Below, piece by piece: positions 20,921 to 26,139 of a stretch of DNA of 37,982 nt. How positions within the stretch are numbered: the first letter of the stretch is position 1; each line of letters begins with the position of its first letter. A model generated the notes under the pieces. That model was not told the origin of the DNA and did not search any database. It saw only the letters and a list, made by a program, of their open reading frames with translations. The position numbers were made by a program, and so were the translations under genes. Origin of the DNA: a virus. The stretch covers positions 1 through 37,982 of the IMG/VR virus record IMGVR_UViG_3300019755_000004; one strand, written 5' to 3'.

Positions 20921-20962
20921 CACTTTTCTATTTTTAATTAAACTTATACCCAAAACTACACT

Positions 20963-21289
20963 CTATGATTTGGTTTTATCATTATCATCATTACTAGCTG
21001 AAAAACCATCTACTTTGCCATTAGATATAGATGATAAAAGAATATCAACATCATCCACTAAAATACTACTAATACCACTAAATTTATTTCTATTTCTATC
21101 TAATAATTCAGCATGTGTTATTGGGTGAGGAATCTTTAATCCCATGTCTCTGGCCATAGATGCAGTCATGCATGCGCTGTGCATGTTTACTGATGCAATA
21201 TAACATCTTGACTTTTTATTTTTTTCATAACAAAGTTTTATTAACTCAGTTGTCTTTCCTTCTCGTCTGCCTTTTATTATTGTTTTCAT
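20963..21289 (-). CDS. Mini P-loop NTPase, 108 residues
   Basis: Walker A is GRREGKTT (7-14), preceded by a strand MKTIIK. Walker B is SILVDDVDILL with D79/D80. Between them lie RCYIASVNMHSACMT and HAELLDRNRN. This looks like the first half of a RecA/helicase-type fold, or a reduced ATPase as found in other Bacteroidota phages. It is the first gene of the leftward site H cassette. With no partner domain, its role (DNA handling or regulation) is open. The disordered tail ends SNDDNDKTKS. Confidence 0.68.
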   Translation of the reverse strand: MKTIIKGRREGKTTELIKLCYEKNKKSRCYIASVNMHSACMTASMARDMGLKIPHPITHAELLDRNRNKFSGISSILVDDVDILLSSISNGKVDGFSASNDDNDKTKS

Positions 21290-21329
21290 GCTACTTAGTT
21301 TTTATTTGTTTAATCATTAATTATAATAG

Positions 21330-21384
21330 CAAAACTACACCTTTTAAAATAAATAAAATAATAATTCTATATGTTCTACAACAT
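21330..21384 (-). promoter_or_regulatory. Leftward promoter with upstream palindrome (site H, minus side)
   Basis: Minus-strand -7 TAGTTTTG (21330-21337). Palindrome ATGTTGTAGAACAT (minus-strand sense, 21371-21384) with its centre 47.5 bp from the -7 end, the same geometry as sites B-F. Confidence 0.72.
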
Positions 21385-21408
21385 ATTTAGATTATTTTCA
21401 TATATTTG
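21371..21408 (+). promoter_or_regulatory. Rightward promoter sharing site H
   Basis: -7 TATATTTG (21401-21408). The palindrome centre is 30.5 bp from its end, covering the -33 region, as at site G. One bound protein could activate the leftward promoter and block this one. Confidence 0.6.
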
Positions 21409-21412
21409 TGTC

Positions 21413-21546
21413 ATAGGTTTTTGGCGAAACTAAGCACGCGTGCTATTTCATGTAACCAAAGACCTCAGCCAATTTTCATACCTAGTTTTTACTGTACACA
21501 GTTTGTTTAAGCCAAATTCCTATATTAATGGGGGTTTGGCTTTTTT
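21413..21546 (+). ncRNA. Candidate structured small RNA / leader, about 130 nt
   Basis: The interval from the promoter (21401-21408) to an intrinsic terminator (21509-21546) contains no gene. Its predicted 5' end can pair over 9 bp: GGTTTTTGG (21416-21424) with CCAAAGACC (21456-21464), enclosing the 12-bp palindrome AGCACGCGTGCT (21433-21444). A second palindrome, ACTGTACACAGT, lies at 21491-21502. It could be a free small RNA, or a leader that controls the appendage genes by attenuation. No Rfam family is recognised by eye. Confidence 0.5.
21509..21546 (+). terminator. Intrinsic terminator upstream of the appendage gene
   Basis: An 8-bp stem AAGCCAAA/TTTGGCTT with an 18-nt loop and a six-base T-run. 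It stands 13 nt before the ATG at 21559, inside the presumed transcript, which suggests attenuation or the end of a small RNA. Confidence 0.75.
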
Positions 21547-21558
21547 AATTCATAGGTT

Positions 21559-22791
21559 ATGGCGACAAAATCAAGAGTAAACATCAAGACGTATAATGAT
21601 AATTACATCAATACAAATGGTAATGGTGATATAAGCGGTAAGGATGTACACGATATTTACGAGGACATCGCCGATTCAATGCTAATGGCTGAAGATGTTA
21701 TAAACGATGATACCACAGGGGGAGCAGACAGACCAGTAAGCGCAGAAGTTGCCAAGACTCACGGTACAGAAATAGACTCATTAACTACACAATCAAATAC
21801 AAATACTTCCGAGATAGCGAGAGTTGAATCAGACCTAAAGGATGATATTAACGGAATCGACAACGCGGTAGACAAAAATACCGCAGATATAGCAACAAAC
21901 AAACAGGATATAGTAAGTAATACCCAAGCATTTGCGGACCTAATAAAGGAATACGGCTCACTAGGTAGAGTAAGGTTCGACGAATCAAACAAACACTTTT
22001 ATTTTGAGGTAAAAGACGGCACTGCATGGATTATTAAGGCTGAGATAGGTAAATCTATTATTGTAGATGCGCTTAGGCTAATAAAAGGTGAAAATCCTAC
22101 AAATATAATACCTGGAGAGATAGCACTATACAATAAAGAAATAACATTACCCGATGGTAGTAAATCGGTACGTTCTCATTTTGTTTTGGAAGATGGCACA
22201 GAATACGGCTTTGTTGTTAATAATCAGCAAACAGATGAAGTAGTTTTCCGTAAAGACTCTGGAGAACTAATCCATATTCCTATTATATATTCTGATGAAA
22301 ATAATGACTATACAGATATACAAAAAATAAAATTTGTTGGTAGTGTTTCAGTAGCAAAAGATGCTACAGACTCTAAAAAATTAATTGTTAATGTTAAAGG
22401 AAAAGGAGACGAACAGGGAGATACTCCAGGAACTCTTTATGAATCAGACTTAAATGAAGATCAGTTTGAAAGAGATTTAGGTACAAATAAGATTCAATTA
22501 AAAGAAAGTATAGAAGGATTAGATTTAACAGGTTTTACTGTATTTAAACAGAATGTGGTGGTAGTAATACCTTTCTCCACTGGAGATACCTTTACTTCAT
22601 TTCTATTACCCTTAGATATTCCTGCAGATGTTCAAGTATCTGTCTTGTCTATATATAAACAAAATCCAAAAACTCAATTCATAGAAGAAATCACACCGAA
22701 TTATCTATATGATCCTCAGTCAAAAGAGATTGCATTTGCTATGGGTGCTAGAAATTTAGTTGGTAATATAACCATGTTATTTATGAAATAA
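21559..22791 (+). CDS. Virion appendage (head/neck fibre-like) protein, 410 residues
   Basis: The N-terminus VNIKTYNDNYINTNGNGDIS with GKDVHDIYEDIADSM resembles the anchoring end of structural fibre proteins in Bacteroidota phages, as recalled. A predicted trimeric coiled-coil stretch follows (about 75-135: TQSNTNTSEIARVESDLKDD, NTADIATNKQDIVSNTQ), then a beta-rich distal part. From about residue 230 the composition becomes more AT-rich in DNA, suggesting an exchanged distal domain. It lies between the neck and tail-terminator genes, not with the tail fibre, so a neck, collar or head fibre is plausible. Confidence 0.68.
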   Translation: MATKSRVNIKTYNDNYINTNGNGDISGKDVHDIYEDIADSMLMAEDVINDDTTGGADRPVSAEVAKTHGTEIDSLTTQSNTNTSEIARVESDLKDDINGIDNAVDKNTADIATNKQDIVSNTQAFADLIKEYGSLGRVRFDESNKHFYFEVKDGTAWIIKAEIGKSIIVDALRLIKGENPTNIIPGEIALYNKEITLPDGSKSVRSHFVLEDGTEYGFVVNNQQTDEVVFRKDSGELIHIPIIYSDENNDYTDIQKIKFVGSVSVAKDATDSKKLIVNVKGKGDEQGDTPGTLYESDLNEDQFERDLGTNKIQLKESIEGLDLTGFTVFKQNVVVVIPFSTGDTFTSFLLPLDIPADVQVSVLSIYKQNPKTQFIEEITPNYLYDPQSKEIAFAMGARNLVGNITMLFMK

Positions 22792-22846
22792 TTATTTTGA
22801 GATGAAACAATTTTAAAAAACAAAAATACTCTCAATCGAAAATGCA

Positions 22847-23338
22847 TTGGTTGTTATAGAGGGTAAGGTAGTAAATTTAGAGACTTTATATGGTGTTGCG
22901 ACAGGTTCTACTGACTTAGGTACTTTTACAGGTGATACAATCACAGATAACGGTACAGTTAAAGAGGCTTTACAAGAATTAGAGACTTCTTTAGAGGGTG
23001 TAGAAAGTGCTATCCATATGGGTTGTAGAAAAGTAGCATTCAACCATGATGATACTTTCCCATTGAACATTGAAGGTGTAATTCCATCGGGTGCATACAT
23101 TAAAGAGGTTTCAGTTAAAATGACTGAGATTTTCGATTCTGCGTTAGATGATATTGAAGTAGGTACTTCGGTAGATGCTGACTTGTTGATGGGTACAGAA
23201 GAGGTTAATATTAACGACTTAGGTATTTATTCAAAAACTACTTTCGAGGTGCTTGGTGCAGATACTCAGTTTATCATTACTAAAACTGGTTCAAACTCAA
23301 CTCAAGGTGCGGGTTACGTACTTATTGAGTATTGCTAA
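22847..23338 (+). CDS. Virion appendage tip/decoration-like protein, 163 residues
   Basis: The C-terminal 100 residues (IPSGAYIKEVSVKMTEIFDS, DIEVGTSVDADLLM, GSNSTQGAGYVLIEYC) form the beta-sandwich pattern that ends many phage fibres, with G-x-G-x-V-x-I-E-Y at the end. The N-terminal part GDTITDNGTVKEALQELETS is a short coiled coil. The start is unusual: no ATG precedes the conserved region in frame except at 22802, and that one is followed by a TAA four codons later. TTG 22847 is the first conventional start after it. It probably acts with the 410-residue protein. Confidence 0.65.
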   Translation: MVVIEGKVVNLETLYGVATGSTDLGTFTGDTITDNGTVKEALQELETSLEGVESAIHMGCRKVAFNHDDTFPLNIEGVIPSGAYIKEVSVKMTEIFDSALDDIEVGTSVDADLLMGTEEVNINDLGIYSKTTFEVLGADTQFIITKTGSNSTQGAGYVLIEYC

Positions 23339-23354
23339 AAACTTAACTAAAGAA

Positions 23355-23383
23355 AAGAGGGTAACTTTAACGGCTACCCTCTT
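23355..23383. terminator. Bidirectional intrinsic terminator
   Basis: A 9-bp stem AAGAGGGTA/TACCCTCTT with an 11-nt loop between converging transcripts (appendage genes rightward, 23.4-24.3 kb cassette leftward). Confidence 0.8.
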
Positions 23384-23481
23384 GTTATTCTTTCATTTTT
23401 CTTTTCCTCCTTATTTGCTAGATAAATAACTACTTTAAGCATTATCGCTACTGTTATTACTCCGAATATTAATTCACTCAT
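23374..23481 (-). CDS. Single-span membrane peptide, 35 residues
   Basis: Reads MSELIFGVITVAIMLKVVIY then LANKEEKKNERITRG: one hydrophobic helix followed by a strongly charged tail. Its ATG overlaps the stop of the XRE-type gene (TAATG), indicating translational coupling. The end runs into the terminator stem. Possible small toxin-like or membrane regulator; no family is recognised. Confidence 0.5.
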   Translation of the reverse strand: MSELIFGVITVAIMLKVVIYLANKEEKKNERITRG

Positions 23482-23675
23482 TACTTCTCTTTTATCAATT
23501 GAAACAAATCTCTATTGATCGCATCCAAGTACTTTTTAACTACTCCGATAGTCAGATTATCGAACTCAGCCGATTCAATGTAGTATACTCGCCTGTCGCT
23601 TACTCCTAAACTTGCTGCCAATTGTTTAACTGAGATATTGGCATTCTCTCTGATGTCTTTTAAGGTGTTTTCCAT
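23481..23675 (-). CDS. XRE-family helix-turn-helix DNA-binding protein, 64 residues
   Basis: Nearly the whole protein is a Cro/C1-type helix-turn-helix: TLKDIRENANISVKQLAASL, GVSDRRVYYIES, then LTIGVVKKYLDAI. The turn LAASLGVSDRRVYYIE is typical, with recognition-helix residues S28-R32. It is small enough to be a Cro-like dimer. Its cassette has one of the three promoters with the shared 21-bp block, so it might act on that block or on the ATGTTGTACAACAT sites. No linked integrase suggests lysogeny. Confidence 0.8.
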   Translation of the reverse strand: MENTLKDIRENANISVKQLAASLGVSDRRVYYIESAEFDNLTIGVVKKYLDAINRDLFQLIKEK

Positions 23676-23677
23676 GA

Positions 23678-23878
23678 TTATAATGTTTCTTTTAGTTTTT
23701 CAATTATTGCTTTTTCTATTTCTTCATCTTTAGGGATAGGCATAGTACAACTGCATTCAAATATATTATTAAGTAAGAATCTTACTTCTACTTTTTCATG
23801 TATAACTTTTGGTATCATATCGCCTACACAAATCATATGAGTTGGAATCTTATTAAGTTCTATTATTTCTATTTTCAT
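23678..23878 (-). CDS. Hypothetical protein, CSC-MPI family, paralogue 2
   Basis: A 66-residue protein related to the gene at 15105-15308: FLLNNIFECSCTMPI against FIINGIFNCSCIMPI, and the C-terminal helix IIEKLKETL against IINKLKESI. The two N-termini also align in outline (beta strand, then a Pro-Thr pair). It sits 2 nt upstream of the XRE gene. Function is unknown; duplication and relocation between two cassettes is clear. Confidence 0.6.
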   Translation of the reverse strand: MKIEIIELNKIPTHMICVGDMIPKVIHEKVEVRFLLNNIFECSCTMPIPKDEEIEKAIIEKLKETL

Positions 23879-23890
23879 AACTTCTCTATT

Positions 23891-24016
23891 TTAAACTGTT
23901 AATACTGATTCTAAGCAACCCAATACGAGTAGCGAACAAACTATCATTAAACCTGCTTTTATGTCGGTAGCGGTTATCCCACCGTCTATTACTAGTAATT
24001 CTCTTAGCTTTTTCAT
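23891..24016 (-). CDS. Small membrane protein, 41 residues
   Basis: Reads MKKLRELLVIDGGITATDIK then AGLMIVCSLLVLGCLESVLTV: a cytoplasmic N-terminus and one C-terminal hydrophobic segment with two cysteines. It lies between the 77-residue gene and the CSC-MPI gene in the leftward cassette, 12 nt from the latter. No family is recognised. Confidence 0.48.
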   Translation of the reverse strand: MKKLRELLVIDGGITATDIKAGLMIVCSLLVLGCLESVLTV

Positions 24017-24076
24017 AGGGTTAGTTGTTAAGTTGCCTACTCTGTTAAGGATTTTCGGCAGACTCCTTTATATTAA

Positions 24077-24310
24077 TTAATCGATAAAACAATCGAATTC
24101 AAAACCTTCTTCAGCAAATTTGTTTCTAAAATACTTTTCTGACTGTTCGTCACAATCATCAGTATCAAAGATTTCTTCTGTTACCCCTATTTCTAAAATT
24201 TCTTCTTCATAATCCAAAGAACCTGTGCCAGTGTATATTGTTTTGATTGCCTTAAATCTGATAGTGTCATCACGTCTATATGTTCCTGAAACTGCTATGT
24301 AATTTTCCAT
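24077..24310 (-). CDS. Hypothetical acidic protein, 77 residues
   Basis: A beta-rich N-terminal half (YIAVSGTYRRDDTIRFKAIK) and an acidic C-terminal half (TDDCDEQSEKYFRNKFAEEG). No family is recognised. It is the first gene of the leftward cassette, directly behind a promoter with the 21-bp shared block, hence probably early and abundant. Acidic small phage proteins of this kind often bind host proteins, but that is inference. Confidence 0.58.
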   Translation of the reverse strand: MENYIAVSGTYRRDDTIRFKAIKTIYTGTGSLDYEEEILEIGVTEEIFDTDDCDEQSEKYFRNKFAEEGFEFDCFID

Positions 24311-24350
24311 TTTTATTAGTTTTTGTCGTTATTACCATTTGATTACACTG

Positions 24351-24380
24351 CTAAAGTACAACAATATTATTCAATTGCAA
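24351..24380 (-). promoter_or_regulatory. Leftward promoter with the 21-bp shared block (copy 3)
   Basis: Minus-strand -7-like TACTTTAG (24351-24358), 19-nt spacer, -33 TTG (24378-24380). The block 24360-24380 is identical to 2539-2559 and (inverted) 7751-7771. Confidence 0.7.
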
Positions 24381-24428
24381 TAGAATTACTGAATTATTTT
24401 TTAATTATTTTAATTATTTTAATTTTCC

Positions 24429-24436
24429 TATATTTG
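24429..24436 (+). promoter_or_regulatory. Rightward promoter of the tail operon
   Basis: -7 element TATATTTG, 21 nt before the ATG at 24458, divergent from the cassette promoter at 24351-24358. The AT-rich tract 24383-24428 separates them. Confidence 0.62.
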
Positions 24437-24457
24437 TACTAACTAAATATTATCACA

Positions 24458-24898
24458 ATGTTATACACCGAAGACCTTAAAATACAAATAGTTAAAAAAC
24501 TACGCTCGAAAGGCTTTCAAGTTGGAGCAAGGGACGAACACCAACAAGTTACATATCCTTATATTGAGTTAGAAGTGGAAAGCGATAATCCGAGCGATTC
24601 TAAACAACGTTGTTTTAATTCTATTACTATGGTTGTTGAGATCGTGGCAAACGGTAAAGATGAGTTAAGTAGTAAGGTAAACGACGTACAGCAGGGTGTT
24701 ATGAGAGTGCTTACTCCTTTGACAGTTGGAGAGGGTACAGATGAAGAGGTAACGGCTAGTCAATACAAAGGTGACGAACATTATATCGAGTTTGGTGGGT
24801 TTGATACTATTGTGTATATTGAAGAGGACGACGAGAATTTTAATATCTTCCGTCGTAGAATACCATGTAATTATATTGTACAATCAAATAATTTTTAA
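24458..24898 (+). CDS. Tail terminator / tail completion protein
   Basis: A 146-residue protein in the tail-terminator position. An N-terminal helix (LKIQIVKKLRSKGFQVGARD), the strand YPYIELEVESDN, then TMVVEIVANGKDELSSKVND, the alternating layout of lambda gpU/HK97 gp11/DUF3168-like proteins that cap the tail tube. The acidic C-terminal part (YIEEDDENFNIF) ends in a beta strand. Assignment by order, length and fold pattern. Confidence 0.72.
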   Translation: MLYTEDLKIQIVKKLRSKGFQVGARDEHQQVTYPYIELEVESDNPSDSKQRCFNSITMVVEIVANGKDELSSKVNDVQQGVMRVLTPLTVGEGTDEEVTASQYKGDEHYIEFGGFDTIVYIEEDDENFNIFRRRIPCNYIVQSNNF

Positions 24899-24918
24899 AC
24901 GTTTAAATTCATATTATT

Positions 24919-25347
24919 ATGGCAGATGAAAAAAAATACTTAGGAAATAATAGTGTATTGTCTATTGTAGACGATGCTACCGCTATGGCTATGGCTTGCG
25001 AAACAGAGAGTAGTATTTCTATATCACGAGATAGAATAGAGGTATCATGTAAGGATACGGGAGGTTATAAAGTTGGATTCAGTGGTGATAGATCGCTTAC
25101 TGCCTCAGCAACATTTAACTACGACTCAACGGATGCAGATGCAATTGCTTTAGTAGAGAAGATTGTAAGCGGTAATACTGATAAATTAGGCATCATTTGG
25201 GGGAATACAGTTACTACAGGAGGCTTAGCTATCAAGTGTAGCGTTACTTTTGATAGTGTTGATATTTCAGCACCTAACAACGATGTTTCTACAATATCTT
25301 TTAACTTTACAAGTACTGGAGATATAACAACTGAAATTAAAGGATAA
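24919..25347 (+). CDS. Major tail tube protein
   Basis: A 142-residue beta-rich protein: LGNNSVLSIVDDATAMAMAC, SISISRDRIEVSCKDTGGYK, GDRSLTASATFNYDSTDADA, DSVDISAPNNDVSTISFNFT, the standard pattern of small siphovirus tail-tube subunits (TP901-1 type). It stacks in hexameric rings around the tape measure. Its stop overlaps the next ATG by 1 nt. Confidence 0.85.
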   Translation: MADEKKYLGNNSVLSIVDDATAMAMACETESSISISRDRIEVSCKDTGGYKVGFSGDRSLTASATFNYDSTDADAIALVEKIVSGNTDKLGIIWGNTVTTGGLAIKCSVTFDSVDISAPNNDVSTISFNFTSTGDITTEIKG

Positions 25348-25814
25348 TGACAGGAGAGTATTTCATAAATATCAAAGAGCAAAAGGTGGGGGTATTATTT
25401 ACATCTCACCTTTCTGTTATAATGGCTGAAAATACGCTAAATGACAGAATGACGTTAGATATGTCTAACCTTGTTGCAACTGCTAAGGAAAAGCAAGAAA
25501 AGGGCGAAAGTGTTGCGGTTGAAAACCAAAAGATAGGTATGCTTTCAATGGCTATGCACTGCAACAATGTCTATATGGGATTTTTAGCTTGGTGCGAAAT
25601 GCAGAAAGATATTAACGGTGAGTTGGATTTGCCTAACCTTACTAAATGGGATTTTCAAGAATGGGTAATGCTAGAAGAAAATAAACCTACTTTCTTTAAA
25701 CTTATTGAGCAATACACTAAGCTAATGAATGGCAAGCCTGTAGAGAAAGCAACGAAAAAGCCTGTTAAAAAAAAAGCAAAGAAGAGCCTGAGAAAAAGGA
25801 TATTTGGGCGATAA
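25347..25814 (+). CDS. Tail assembly chaperone, short form (gpG-like)
   Basis: A 155-residue protein between the tail tube and tape measure genes. Helical core with MAENTLNDRMTLDMSNLVAT and VYMGFLAWCEMQKDINGELD, ending in a very basic stretch (KKPVKKKAKKSLRKRIFGR). Nine consecutive As (25767-25775) in the last third allow a -1 slip onto an open frame that continues to 26137, as in the lambda G/GT pair. It would help load tube subunits onto the tape measure. Confidence 0.8.
   Translation: MTGEYFINIKEQKVGVLFTSHLSVIMAENTLNDRMTLDMSNLVATAKEKQEKGESVAVENQKIGMLSMAMHCNNVYMGFLAWCEMQKDINGELDLPNLTKWDFQEWVMLEENKPTFFKLIEQYTKLMNGKPVEKATKKPVKKKAKKSLRKRIFGR
25769..25775 (+). other. Programmed -1 ribosomal frameshift site A-AAA-AAA
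   Basis: In the short-form frame the codons here are AAA (25770-25772) and AAA (25773-25775), preceded by A. Slipping back one base moves reading onto codons starting at 25775, a frame with no stop until 26137. The fusion would have 263 residues (143 from the short form and 120 from the second frame). Confidence 0.82.
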
Positions 25815-25825
25815 AAAAATTCTTA

Positions 25826-26137
25826 ATGGGTGATTGTGGTTTGTCTTTAAAAGAATATTACTACACCACCCTACAAGAGTACTATTTAAAAGTAGAGGCT
25901 TTTAATGATAGATTCTACAGAGAGTTGGATTACATTCGGCGCATTCAGTTTGATGTAAGAAGAGGTTATGATTGCAAGCCACAATACAAGCCTAAAAAGC
26001 TATCTGATATTATTAAGCTACCTATTGACGAAAGGGATGTAAATGTAATAAGAGCTATAACAACGGTAACACAAGAACATAAAGATGCTATGCAAAAAAT
26101 GGGATATAATTTAGTTAATCCAATTAATAATAATTAG
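25826..26137 (+). CDS. Tail assembly chaperone, distal (T-like) frame
   Basis: The frame is open from the slip site (25775) and lies in -1 phase to the short form; an internal ATG at 25826 gives 103 residues. It contains LKEYYYTTLQEYYLKVEAFN and DYKPQYKPKK-like CKPQYKPKKLSDIIKLPIDE, a helical domain typical of the T extension that contacts the tape measure. Most product is expected as the frameshift fusion with the preceding gene; separate initiation at 25826 cannot be excluded. Confidence 0.78.
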   Translation: MGDCGLSLKEYYYTTLQEYYLKVEAFNDRFYRELDYIRRIQFDVRRGYDCKPQYKPKKLSDIIKLPIDERDVNVIRAITTVTQEHKDAMQKMGYNLVNPINNN

Positions 26138-26139
26138 CT

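Noticed and set aside
22814-22816. TAA recoding (alternative genetic code)
   Set aside because: TAA ends most genes in the window, so it is a working stop codon; the broken start of one gene needs a local explanation.
23481-23675. Lysogeny repressor
   Set aside because: There is a single small XRE protein but no integrase, excisionase or paired immunity region; a Cro-like or cassette regulator is the safer reading.
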